A stretch of DNA of 45,998 nt from Holophagaceae bacterium (lineage in GTDB: Bacteria; Acidobacteriota; Holophagae; Holophagales; Holophagaceae). Below the pieces are notes generated by a model. That model searched no databases. It had not been told where the DNA came from and saw only the letters and a program-made list of their open reading frames with translations. The stretch spans positions 1 through 45,998 of the forward strand of contig JANYAS010000099.1 in assembly GCA_025361205.1 (NCBI GenBank), given 5' to 3'. Positions 1 to 7,656 of the stretch are shown here, piece after piece. The position numbers and the translations under genes are program-made. Within the stretch, counting starts at the first letter, position 1, and every line of letters begins with the position of its first letter.

Positions 1-334
1 TCAGGTCGTCAATGGTGTAGATCTTCCGCGGAATCACCCGGAGCACCAGACCCACGGTGCCGCGCTGGTTGAAGATGTTGCAGCGGAACCGGCCCAGGCT
101 GGGCACCGAGTAGGCGATATCGATATCGAAGTTCTCCTTGAACTTCCCCTTCTGCTTGTCGCTGGCCATGATCGCGTAGGCCATGGCGATGGTGTCCTCC
201 TGCACCAGGCGCTTGAACTGGGTCATGGGGGTCAGCTTCCCCCGGATGCGGGCAATGGGATGGTTCCCGACCTTGAGGTGGAGGTCGCTGGCGCCCTGCT
301 CGCATACCACCGTGAGGAGTTCGTTGATGTGCAT
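1..334 (-). CDS. pilT: PilT-like twitching motility ATPase, N-terminal fragment
   Basis: The first 111 codons of a gene reading leftward off the window; the C-terminal part is missing. The start ATG at 334 follows a GGGAG ribosome site. The protein begins MHINELLTVVCEQGASDLHL; the ASDLHL signature and the later FDIDIAYSVPSLGRFRCN stretch match the PAS-like N-terminal domain of the PilT/PilU retraction ATPases. The Walker A and B motifs would lie outside the window and cannot be checked. Members are hexameric cytoplasmic ATPases that depolymerise type IV pili. It is transcribed divergently from typA with about 150 bp between them. PilU or another PilT paralogue is possible; assignment to the family is secure. 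Confidence 0.85.
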   Translation of the reverse strand, partial: MHINELLTVVCEQGASDLHLKVGNHPIARIRGKLTPMTQFKRLVQEDTIAMAYAIMASDKQKGKFKENFDIDIAYSVPSLGRFRCNIFNQRGTVGLVLRVIPRKIYTIDDL

Positions 335-485
335 GGAAATCTCCCGGGGACGGTGGGCCTATCTTAGACCTCTGACCTGACAATGGAAGGGGTTGCAATC
401 CATGCTCGGAAAAGGGGGTGATTTAGGGTAAAATCGAGGGTTCTGCCCGGCCCCTGCCAGGGCCGCCCCGGGAGTACGGAGTACG

Positions 486-2312
486 ATGACCCCCCTCATG
501 AAGATCCGAAACCTCGCCATCATCGCCCACGTCGATCATGGCAAGACCACCCTCGTGGATGCCATGTTCAAGGGCGCCCACATGTTCCGGGACAACGAGC
601 GCGTCCAGGAACGGGCCATGGATAGCAACGACCAGGAGCGCGAGCGCGGCATCACCATCTTGGCCAAGACCACCTCCCTGCACTGGGGTGGCTACCGGTT
701 CAACATCGTGGACACGCCCGGTCACGCCGACTTTGGGGGCGAGGTTGAGCGGGTGCTGAGCATGGTGGATTCGGTATTGCTGGTGGTGGACGCCTTTGAC
801 GGGCCCATGCCCCAGACCAAATTCGTCACCCGCAAGGCCCTGGCCCTGGGCCTGCGGCCCATCGTGGTCATCAACAAGGTGGACCGGCCCGGCGCCCGTC
901 CCGTCTGGACCCAGGACCAGGTCTTCGAGCTGCTCATCGAACTGGGCGCCACCGAGGAACAGCTGGATTTCCCCTGCGTCTTCGCTAGCGCCAAGCTGGG
1001 CTACGCCATGCTGGACGCCAACGACGCCAGCGACAGCCTGGATCCCCTCTTTGACACCATCGTCAAGCACTGCCCCCATCCCACCGGCAGCCCCGAGGCG
1101 CCCCTGCAGATGCTGGTCACCCTCATGGACTGGAGCGATTTCGTTGGCCTGATCGGTATCGGTCGCATCGTGAACGGACGCATCAAGGTGGGGGAGCAGG
1201 TGGCCCTGGTCAAGCGCGACGGCACGGTGCAGTCCCACAAGGTCACCCAGCTCTATGGCTTCGAGGGCCTCACCCGCATCCAGCTGCAGGAGGCCAGCGC
1301 CGGTGAGATCGTCGCCATCGCCGGCATCACCGATATCCGGGTCGGCGAGACCATCGCGGACGCCGCCAACCCCATGGCCCTGGAGTACGTGGACATTGAC
1401 GAGCCCACCATCGCCATGATGTTCGTGGTGAACAACGGCCCCTTCGTGGGCCAGGACGGCAAGTACACCCAGAGCCGCCGCATCCGCGAGCGCCTCATGA
1501 AGGAGCTGCAACACAACGTGGCCCTGCGGGTGGAAGACACCGACAGCCCGGACAGCTTCAAGGTTTCGGGTCGCGGCGAACTCCACCTCTCCGTGCTCAT
1601 CGAGTCCATGCGCCGGGAGGGCTTCGAGCTCTGCGTGAGCCGCCCCGAAGTGATCCTCCACATCGATCCCGTCACGGGGGAGAAAATGGAGCCCTACGAA
1701 GACCTGTCCATCGACGTGCCCGAGGTGGCCATGGGCATCGTTATGGAAAAGCTGGGCAGCCGCAAGGCGGAGATGCAGGACATGGGCCAAGAGATGGGCC
1801 GCGTGCGCCTGCACTTCAAGATCCCCAGCCGCGGCCTCATCGGCTACCGCTCGGAGTTCATGACCGACACCCGCGGCGAAGGCATCATCCACAGCCTCTT
1901 CAGCCACTACGGCCCCTACAAGGGCGAGCTGCCCGGCCGTAAGAACGGCGTGCTCATCTCCATGGACCAGAGCGAATCCGTGGGCTTTGCGCTCATGAAC
2001 CTGGAAGAGCGCGGCATCATGTTCATCCAGCCCGGGGTCAAGTGCTACGAAGGCATGATCGTTGGGGAGCACGCTCGGGAGAACGACCTGGTGGTGAACA
2101 TCGCCAAGGCCAAGAAACTGAGCAATATGCGTTCATCCGGGGCCGATCTCGCCACCCGCATCACCCCGCCCCGGGAGCACACCCTGGAGCAGGCCCTTGA
2201 ATATATCGACGACGATGAATTGGTGGAGGTCACCCCTGGCTTCATTCGCATGCGCAAGCGCGTGCTGGCGACCAACGATCGAAAGAAGTCAGAAAAGCGT
2301 TCGGACAGCTAG
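486..2312 (+). CDS. typA: Ribosome-associated translational GTPase TypA/BipA
   Basis: A 608-residue protein of the usual length for BipA/TypA, a translation-factor GTPase that binds 70S ribosomes and helps large-subunit assembly and stress adaptation. G1 AHVDHGKTT is at residues 14-22, the switch region ERERGITI follows at about 51-58, G3 DTPGHAD and G4 NKVD come next. The EF-G-like domains and the family C-terminal domain ([11 protein letters not shown]) are complete. Start choice: ATG 486 has GGAG four bases upstream; ATG 498 (MKIRNLAI, where many homologues begin) is an alternative with no Shine-Dalgarno of its own. The gene stands alone and is followed by a GC-rich hairpin. Confidence 0.97.
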   Translation: MTPLMKIRNLAIIAHVDHGKTTLVDAMFKGAHMFRDNERVQERAMDSNDQERERGITILAKTTSLHWGGYRFNIVDTPGHADFGGEVERVLSMVDSVLLVVDAFDGPMPQTKFVTRKALALGLRPIVVINKVDRPGARPVWTQDQVFELLIELGATEEQLDFPCVFASAKLGYAMLDANDASDSLDPLFDTIVKHCPHPTGSPEAPLQMLVTLMDWSDFVGLIGIGRIVNGRIKVGEQVALVKRDGTVQSHKVTQLYGFEGLTRIQLQEASAGEIVAIAGITDIRVGETIADAANPMALEYVDIDEPTIAMMFVVNNGPFVGQDGKYTQSRRIRERLMKELQHNVALRVEDTDSPDSFKVSGRGELHLSVLIESMRREGFELCVSRPEVILHIDPVTGEKMEPYEDLSIDVPEVAMGIVMEKLGSRKAEMQDMGQEMGRVRLHFKIPSRGLIGYRSEFMTDTRGEGIIHSLFSHYGPYKGELPGRKNGVLISMDQSESVGFALMNLEERGIMFIQPGVKCYEGMIVGEHARENDLVVNIAKAKKLSNMRSSGADLATRITPPREHTLEQALEYIDDDELVEVTPGFIRMRKRVLATNDRKKSEKRSDS

Positions 2313-2340
2313 GGGTGGGCGGGGAGTTCCCCTGCCACCT
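2312..2340 (+). terminator. GC-rich stem-loop after typA
   Basis: Directly after the typA stop, a G-rich run (GGGG at 2321-2324) pairs with CCCC at 2329-2332 and the flanking bases continue pairing with a bulge. There is no T-tract, so intrinsic termination is uncertain; it may only stabilise the mRNA 3' end. Confidence 0.4.
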
Positions 2341-2391
2341 GGCTGATAACAACCAACACCTGAGTCAAGCCCGGTCCGCCAATAGGCAGAC

Positions 2392-2407
2392 TGGGCGTTG
2401 GCTTGCC
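2392..2407 (+). promoter_or_regulatory. Possible -24/-12 (sigma-54) promoter for the activator gene
   Basis: TGG at 2392-2394 and TTGC at 2403-2406 have exactly the spacing of the TGGCACG-N4-TTGCW consensus (first G to G of GC is 12 bp), but the middle of the -24 element is not conserved. It lies about 75 bp upstream of ATG 2482. The two TACAAAATTG-like sites lie just downstream of it, a position that would suit repression rather than enhancement. Weak candidate. Confidence 0.3.
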
Positions 2408-2420
2408 TGTCAAAATGGAC

Positions 2421-2462
2421 AACAAAATTGCATTATTTAATACAAAGACATACAATTTTGTA
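2421..2462 (+). promoter_or_regulatory. Two ACAAAATTG motifs in inverted orientation, upstream of the activator gene
   Basis: ACAAAATTG at 2422-2430 and its reverse complement CAATTTTGT at 2453-2461, centres 31 bp apart, in a strikingly AT-rich patch of an otherwise GC-rich region. The second copy sits in TACAATTTTGTA (2451-2462), an inverted repeat TACAA-2-TTGTA. The same 9-mer recurs twice just downstream of the gene (4038-4046 and 4068-4076). The simplest reading is a binding site for the product of the gene it flanks, with autoregulation. That is inference. Confidence 0.55.
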
Positions 2463-2481
2463 ATTTATACTTTGGAGTAGG

Positions 2482-4032
2482 ATGGCGACCCCGGAGAATC
2501 CCAGCAAACTCGTGCCTCTGGTGGAACTGAGCCAAGCGCTGGCCACCTCGGACATTCGGGCTGCGTTGCCCCGCGTGATGGAAATCCTGGCCGAGGCCTT
2601 CGGCGCCATCAGCGGGGCCGTCATGCTGCTGGAGGAGGCGAGCGGCGGACTGCGGATGGAAGCCTCGCGGGGCCTGTCGCGGCAGGCGGTGGCGCGGGCC
2701 CGGTACGAGACTGGGGAGGGCATCACGGGTCGAGTCCTGAAGGGCGGGAAGGCGGTGGTCGTCCCCAAAGTGAGCCAGGAACCGCTCTTCCTGGATCGCA
2801 CGGGCGTCCTGCGGGAGCAGCGGCGGCAGAAGGCGGAATTGAGCTTCTTCTGCGTGCCCCTGTTCGTGGACGCCAAGCCGGTGGGCACGCTGTCCCTCAC
2901 CGTGCCCTACGTGGGGGGTCGCGACTACGACGGCGACACCAAGATCCTGCAGATTGCCGCCGCCATGGTGGGCATGGCCATGAAGGTGGCCCGCCTGGTG
3001 GCGGCGGACCGGCAGCGGCTGCTGGAGGAGAACCGCCAGCTGCGGGAGGAACTCCGGGAGCGCTACGAGCTGAGTAACCTCATCGGCACCAGCCACGCCA
3101 TGCAGCACGTGTACGAACGGGTGGCCCAGTCGGCGCCGGCCACCACCACCGTGCTGATCCGCGGTGAATCCGGCACCGGCAAGGAACTGATCGCCCATGC
3201 CATCCACTACAGCTCACCCCGGGCCCCGAAGCCCTTCATCAAGGTCAGCTGCGGCGCCCTGCCCGAAAGCCTGATCGAGTCGGAGCTCTTCGGCTATGAA
3301 CCCGGGGCCTTCACCGATGCGCGCAAGCAGAAGCTGGGGCGCTTCGAGTTGGCCCAGGGCGGGACCCTGTTCCTCGACGAGGTGGGGGAGCTGAGCCCTG
3401 CGACCCAGGTAAAACTCCTCCGGGTGCTGCAGGAGCGGGAGTTCGAGCGTTTGGGCGGGGTCCAGGTGGTCAAGGTGGATGTCCGGGTGATCGCTGCCAC
3501 CAACCGGGATCTCGAAGCGGCCACCCTTAGCGGGGCCTTCCGCGAAGATCTCTACTACCGGCTGAACGTCTTCGAGATCTTCCTGCCCCCCTTGCGGGAA
3601 CGCAGCACGGACATCCTGATGCTGGCCGACCACTTCGTGGAGAAATACGCCGCCCTCCACCGCAAGGACGTCCGCCGGCTCTCGACTTCGGCGATCGATA
3701 TGCTCGTGGCCTACCACTGGCCAGGGAACGTGCGCGAGCTGGAGAACTGCGTCGAACGGGCCATCCTCGTATGCGAAGGGGGCGTGATCCACGGCCACCA
3801 CCTGCCGCCCAGCCTCCAGACCGCAGAGGTCTCCGGAACCCTGCCTTCCCAGGCCCTGGCCGGGGCGGTATCCGCCTTCGAACGGGACCTCCTGCAGGAC
3901 GCCCTGAAGTCCGCCCGGGGGAATCGGGCCCGAGCGGCCCGCCTGCTGCAGACTACGGAACGAATCCTCAACTACAAGGTGCAGAAATACGGGTTGGAGC
4001 CAGACCGGTTCCGATCCGTGCCTGAAAAATAA
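2482..4032 (+). CDS. Sigma-54-dependent activator, NifA-like (GAF - AAA+ - Fis HTH)
   Basis: A 516-residue bacterial enhancer-binding protein. An N-terminal GAF domain (about 20-170) is followed by a charged helical linker (LLEENRQLREELRERY), then an AAA+ ATPase with Walker A GESGTGKE at 228-235 and Walker B GTLFLDE at 294-300, and a C-terminal Fis-type helix-turn-helix (GNRARAARLL). The sigma-54 contact loop reads GAFTDA (275-280) instead of the usual GAFTGA. Architecture resembles NifA, but no nif structural genes are in view, and the downstream Amt/P-II genes point to ammonium or general nitrogen control. GTAGG/GGAG precede ATG 2482. The effector sensed by the GAF domain is unknown. Confidence 0.9.
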   Translation: MATPENPSKLVPLVELSQALATSDIRAALPRVMEILAEAFGAISGAVMLLEEASGGLRMEASRGLSRQAVARARYETGEGITGRVLKGGKAVVVPKVSQEPLFLDRTGVLREQRRQKAELSFFCVPLFVDAKPVGTLSLTVPYVGGRDYDGDTKILQIAAAMVGMAMKVARLVAADRQRLLEENRQLREELRERYELSNLIGTSHAMQHVYERVAQSAPATTTVLIRGESGTGKELIAHAIHYSSPRAPKPFIKVSCGALPESLIESELFGYEPGAFTDARKQKLGRFELAQGGTLFLDEVGELSPATQVKLLRVLQEREFERLGGVQVVKVDVRVIAATNRDLEAATLSGAFREDLYYRLNVFEIFLPPLRERSTDILMLADHFVEKYAALHRKDVRRLSTSAIDMLVAYHWPGNVRELENCVERAILVCEGGVIHGHHLPPSLQTAEVSGTLPSQALAGAVSAFERDLLQDALKSARGNRARAARLLQTTERILNYKVQKYGLEPDRFRSVPEK

Positions 4033-4169
4033 TTCCTACAAAATTGTGTATACTTTATAAATATATTACAAAATTGGGACACCCTGAAATCATCATTCGG
4101 TAGACCCATATTAAAGTAATTTAATTTATATCAGCCTTTACGTATCGATTTCTGCCCGGCAGGACGCTT
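4033..4169 (+). promoter_or_regulatory. Candidate enhancer region with two TACAAAATTG sites
   Basis: AT-rich stretch after the activator gene. ACAAAATTG occurs at 4038-4046 (within TACAAAATTGTGTA) and 4068-4076, exactly 30 bp apart on the same strand, so both copies lie on one face of the helix. They are about 125-155 bp upstream of the start point predicted from the -24/-12 element at 4170-4185, the normal distance for an upstream activating sequence of a sigma-54 activator. The motif differs from the classical NifA site TGT-N10-ACA. Confidence 0.6.
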
Positions 4170-4185
4170 CGGCACGGCCCCTGCT
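4170..4185 (+). promoter_or_regulatory. Sigma-54 (-24/-12) promoter of the porin-amtB-glnK genes
   Basis: cGGCACGgccccTGCT matches TGGCACG-N4-TTGCW at 10 of 12 defined positions, with exact GG-to-GC spacing (G4171 and G4183). Predicted transcription start is near 4196, giving a leader of about 125 nt before the small gene at 4322. The upstream neighbour encodes a sigma-54 activator, and paired motifs sit at enhancer distance. Confidence 0.7.
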
Positions 4186-4321
4186 CTGTGTCTGGTCCAG
4201 AGGGGCCGATGGTCGGACCCCCCCAGCCCAATCGGAGGGGAGTCCGGGGACCTGGCCCAGCGGGAAGGACGACCCCACCGCCCCGGGAACCCCGCCCCTT
4301 CAGCCCCTAGGAGGAACACCC

Positions 4322-4471
4322 ATGAGTCGGCGGACCTTGTCCCGCTCTCTGGCCGTGGCCGTGGCCCTGGCGGCCCTGTCCACCCTGGTCTTCCCGGCGG
4401 ACTGCGGCACCGGGTCCGCGGGCGGCAGCCAGAACCAGCCGGTCCAGATGGCAGACGTTCAGCAGCACTGA
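4322..4471 (+). CDS. Small secreted protein (49 aa), unknown function
   Basis: Short ORF with an excellent AGGAGG at 4309-4314 placed 7 bases before ATG 4322. The product has a basic start (MSRRTLSRS), a hydrophobic segment (LAVAVALAALSTLVF), then a small-residue region with a single cysteine (PADCGTGSAGG) and a Gln-rich tail ending DVQQH. The N-terminus looks like a signal peptide; the sequence before the Cys does not clearly form a lipobox. It is first in the predicted sigma-54 transcript, ahead of a TorF-like porin and amtB. No family recognised. The ribosome site and position support a real gene. Confidence 0.6.
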   Translation: MSRRTLSRSLAVAVALAALSTLVFPADCGTGSAGGSQNQPVQMADVQQH

Positions 4472-4517
4472 TCCGCAACCTTCTCCCTGAAACCCACTTC
4501 CGTTTGCGGAGCTCTCA

Positions 4518-5453
4518 ATGCATCGACGATTCCTGGCCCCGCTCCTCGCCAAGCTCGCGGGAAGCCTCGCCGCCCAGGCGCCTCCTTCACCACCGCCTCC
4601 GCCGTCTGCCCCGGCTGCGCCGGCACCCCCTTCGATGGCGGGCTTTGCCCTCACGGGTACGGCCACGATCGGGTCCCAGTACATCTTCCGGGGCCTCACC
4701 CAGACGGACGGGAAGCCCACGGTCCAGGCAGAGTTGGATCTGGTCCATCCATCAGGCTTCTACCTCAGCACCAGCTTGAGCAACATCACCTGGTTCACCG
4801 ACCAGAACGCTGGTGTTGCCAGCGCCCCCACAGCCCTGGCATCTCCGGCTGCCGTGGGGGCGCCCTACGTCCCGAATAAAGTGAACTCCGCTGGCGTGGA
4901 ACTGGATCTGTTCGGGGGCTACAAGTGGGGTTTTGCAAAGGACTGGACGCTGGAAATCGGGCTCTACCGCTACCTCTACCCGGGCACCTATGACAACCTT
5001 GGCGCCTATCGAAATCCTGCCACCACCGAAGCGTACCTGGGCCTGAGCTATGCCTGGGCCAGTCTGAAATACTCCCAAGTCATCAGCGCGAATACCTTCG
5101 GGGTGAACAACTCCGGCGGGACGAGCTACATGGACCTCTCCCTGGTGATCCCCCTCGGGGAAAGTGGCTGGACTGTGCTTCTACACGGTGGCAAGACCAC
5201 CTACGTCACCAAGGCGAATCCTGGCTATTTCTTCAACGGGAGCAGGGTGACAGGAGACAAGTCCCTGTTCAGCTACACGGACCACAAGCTTGGACTCGCG
5301 AAGGAAATCAAGGGCACCATCTTAACCCTTGCTGCCACCCAGGCGGACACCAAGTCCCGTGCGGCCGACAACGATGTCACCGTCTACGAAAATGCCATGG
5401 GGAGAAACATCGGCCAGGGGCGAGTGACCCTGACGATCACCAAGGCCTTCTAA
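4518..5453 (+). CDS. TorF/Gcw_chp-family putative outer-membrane porin
   Basis: 311 residues with an N-terminal signal region and a Pro/Ala-rich spacer (about 18-40) before the beta-rich domain. The stretch TGTATIGSQYIFRGLTQTDG is the hallmark of the TorF-like (Gcw_chp) family, and the rest alternates aromatic and polar residues as in a beta-barrel, ending TLTITKAF with a terminal Phe typical of outer-membrane proteins. GGAG at 4508-4511 precedes ATG 4518. Family members are often found next to ammonium transporters; here amtB follows 96 bp later. Likely role: outer-membrane passage of a nitrogen solute, by context. The transported substrate is not known. Confidence 0.8.
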   Translation: MHRRFLAPLLAKLAGSLAAQAPPSPPPPPSAPAAPAPPSMAGFALTGTATIGSQYIFRGLTQTDGKPTVQAELDLVHPSGFYLSTSLSNITWFTDQNAGVASAPTALASPAAVGAPYVPNKVNSAGVELDLFGGYKWGFAKDWTLEIGLYRYLYPGTYDNLGAYRNPATTEAYLGLSYAWASLKYSQVISANTFGVNNSGGTSYMDLSLVIPLGESGWTVLLHGGKTTYVTKANPGYFFNGSRVTGDKSLFSYTDHKLGLAKEIKGTILTLAATQADTKSRAADNDVTVYENAMGRNIGQGRVTLTITKAF

Positions 5454-5549
5454 GCACGGGGAGTTCCCCGGCGTTCCTGGCCGGCGCCCCTAACCCCCGA
5501 CCGTGCCCAGGTCGAAGCTTCTTCCTCACCTCTTTTCATGGAGCCTGCG

Positions 5550-7217
5550 ATGGCAAGGATCAGACCCGAGGGTGAAAAGCTCTCTCTTACCGAAAAGCTC
5601 GCCAGACTGTCCGTCCGCATGCGGGATCCTGAATGGCGCCGCTACGGCCTCACGATGGCCTCGGGCAAGTTGCTGGGGCTCGTCGTGATCCTGGGCATGA
5701 TGATCCTCATCCCACGGCTGCTCAATGGCAGTACCGCCCACGCCGATGTTCCGCCCGCGAACCCTCCGGCTGCGGTAGCCACTGCCGCTCCCGCGGCCAT
5801 ACCTGCGCCAACTCCTGCACCCGCCCCGCCCGTGGTGCTCGCCAAGGACATCATCAATCCACTCAATACCGTCTGGACCCTGATCGCAGCTTTCCTCGTC
5901 TTTGCCATGCAGGTGGGTTTCGTCATGCTGGAGGCGGGGTTCTGCCGTTCCCGGGAAACCGTGAACGTGCTGGTGGAGTGCGTGTTCGACACCTGCCTGT
6001 GCGGCCTCCTTTTCTGGGCCTTCGGCTATGCGTTCATGTTCAGCGAGGGCAACGGGTTCATCGGCTACCACTGGTTCTTCCTGAAGGGGGCCCCGGCCAC
6101 CTATGGCGCCACCGGCGTGGCCTTCCTGGCCCACTGGCTCTTCCAATTCGCCTTTGCGGATACATGCTCGACCATCACCTCTGGCGCCATGATCGGCCGC
6201 ACGGACTTCATCGGCGACATCCTCTACAGCTTCGCCGTGTCCGGCTTCATCTACCCCATCATTGGCCATTGGGCCTGGGGCCCCGATGGGTTTCTCGCCA
6301 CCATGGGCACCGCCGGCAAATTCCTGCCTTCACTGGGTATGAACTTCCACGACTTCGCCGGGTCGACCGTGGTCCACACCATCGGAGGCGCGGTGGCGCT
6401 GGCGGGTGCGGTTGTCCTGGGGCCCCGGCTGGGGCGCAAGTTCAAGCGGGACGGCGGCGGCCCCATGACGCCCCACGATCTCACCATCGCCGTTTGCGGT
6501 GGATTGCTGCTGTGGTTCGGGTGGTACGGTTTCAACCCTGGCAGCACGCTCTCCGCCATGGATTTCGAGGGCATCGGCCGAGTGGCCGCCAATACGACCC
6601 TCGCCGCCTGCGCCGCGGGGCTAACCGCCGTGCTCTTCATTTATGGCCGGAGCAAGGTCTGGGATCCGGGTTCCATCACCAACGGCTTCCTGGCGGGCCT
6701 GGTGGCCATCACCGCCCCCTGCTACTGGGTGAGCCCCTTCGGTTCGGTCATGATCGGGGCCATCGCCGGCGTCATCGTCATCCTGGGTGTGGATCTGCTC
6801 GAGTACCTCCGCATCGACGATCCCATCGGTGCCGTGCCGGTGCACCTGATCAATGGCATCTGGGGCACCCTCTCCCTCGGCCTCTTTGCCAGCGGCCAAT
6901 TTTCCGCCGTCGGCAGCGACCCCATTGCTCCCGACCTCTCAACCAAACTCACGGGCCTGTTCTACGGGGGCGGCTACCAGGTGCTGGCCGCCCAAGCCAT
7001 CGGCAGCGCCATCATCACCCTGACGACACTCGGGGTTGCCTTCGCCATCATGGTTGCCCTCGACGCCAAGGGACTGCTGCGCCTCTCCGAGGAAGGCGAA
7101 CACGACGGCATGGACCTCCACGAGCACGGCATTTCGGCCTATCCCGAGTACGTGATCTCCGCCCTGGCCTCCCCTGCGGGCGCGCCCTTGAAAATCCCCG
7201 CCTCCATGAAGAAGTAA
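5550..7217 (+). CDS. amtB: Ammonium transporter AmtB with a long N-terminal extension
   Basis: 555 residues from ATG 5550, which has GGAG six bases upstream; the in-frame ATG at 5538 has none. The Amt fold begins near residue 100. Landmarks are FADTCSTITSG (conserved Asp), DFAGSTVVHTIGG (first pore His), VHLINGIWGTL (second pore His), and a C-terminal cytoplasmic tail with the GMDLHEHGISAYP signature that couples to P-II proteins. Unusual: about 45 charged residues, then one hydrophobic helix (LLGLVVILGMMILIP), then a 35-residue Pro/Ala linker precede the transporter. A P-II gene follows within 50 bp. Inner-membrane NH4+/NH3 channel, presumably induced under nitrogen limitation from the sigma-54 promoter. 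Confidence 0.95.
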   Translation: MARIRPEGEKLSLTEKLARLSVRMRDPEWRRYGLTMASGKLLGLVVILGMMILIPRLLNGSTAHADVPPANPPAAVATAAPAAIPAPTPAPAPPVVLAKDIINPLNTVWTLIAAFLVFAMQVGFVMLEAGFCRSRETVNVLVECVFDTCLCGLLFWAFGYAFMFSEGNGFIGYHWFFLKGAPATYGATGVAFLAHWLFQFAFADTCSTITSGAMIGRTDFIGDILYSFAVSGFIYPIIGHWAWGPDGFLATMGTAGKFLPSLGMNFHDFAGSTVVHTIGGAVALAGAVVLGPRLGRKFKRDGGGPMTPHDLTIAVCGGLLLWFGWYGFNPGSTLSAMDFEGIGRVAANTTLAACAAGLTAVLFIYGRSKVWDPGSITNGFLAGLVAITAPCYWVSPFGSVMIGAIAGVIVILGVDLLEYLRIDDPIGAVPVHLINGIWGTLSLGLFASGQFSAVGSDPIAPDLSTKLTGLFYGGGYQVLAAQAIGSAIITLTTLGVAFAIMVALDAKGLLRLSEEGEHDGMDLHEHGISAYPEYVISALASPAGAPLKIPASMKK

Positions 7218-7265
7218 ACGCACCGTGAGCCATCCTTGCCCCCCATCACGAAAGAGGAGCCACCC

Positions 7266-7619
7266 ATGAAAATGATCATTGCCATCATCCGGCCGGACAA
7301 ATTCGAGGCGGTGCAGGCCGCCCTGGTCGCGAAGGATATCTACCTGATGACCGTCTCGGATGTCCGGGGCTGCGGCACCCAGAAGGGGTTCGCGGAGCAG
7401 TTCCGGGGCAGCAAGATCGGACTGGTCCGGCTGCTCCCCAAGGTGAAACTAGAGATCGCCGTCAACGAGGAATACGTGAAGCCCGCCGTGGAGGCCATCA
7501 TGAGCGCCGCGAAATCGGAGCCCAGCCACCTGGGTGACGGGAAAATCTTCATCCTCAACCTGGAGGACTGCTATCGCGTGCGCACGGGGGAAACCGGAGG
7601 GGCGGCCATCGGGCCCTGA
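7266..7619 (+). CDS. glnK: P-II family signal protein (GlnK-like) with atypical T-loop
   Basis: 117 residues from ATG 7266, preceded by AAGAGGAG. The P-II core is clear: MKMIIAIIRPDKFEAVQAAL at the start, the B-loop stretch GDGKIFILNLED, and the C-terminal RVRTGETGGAAI. The T-loop reads GTQKGFAEQFRGSKIGLVRLLPKVK: the region that normally carries Tyr51 (GAEYxVxFLPK), the uridylylation target, lacks a tyrosine and seems one residue longer. It directly follows amtB, so its likely role is gating the transporter in response to 2-oxoglutarate and adenylate nucleotides, but without UMP modification. Confidence 0.92.
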   Translation: MKMIIAIIRPDKFEAVQAALVAKDIYLMTVSDVRGCGTQKGFAEQFRGSKIGLVRLLPKVKLEIAVNEEYVKPAVEAIMSAAKSEPSHLGDGKIFILNLEDCYRVRTGETGGAAIGP

Positions 7620-7656
7620 GAATGCCTTGAACCCGCCTTGGTGGTACAAAGGAGAG

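Noticed and set aside
423..2072. A 549-codon open frame opposite typA
   Set aside because: Antisense shadow of a highly conserved GTPase gene; composition biased and no ribosome site.
2482..4032. Calling the activator NifA outright
   Set aside because: GAF-AAA-Fis architecture fits, but there are no nif genes in the window and the putative binding motif is not TGT-N10-ACA; left as NifA-like.
5460..5520. Terminator between the porin and amtB genes
   Set aside because: GGGGAGTTCCCC can fold, but the arms are only about 5 bp, there is no T-tract, and the gene order suggests transcription continues into amtB.
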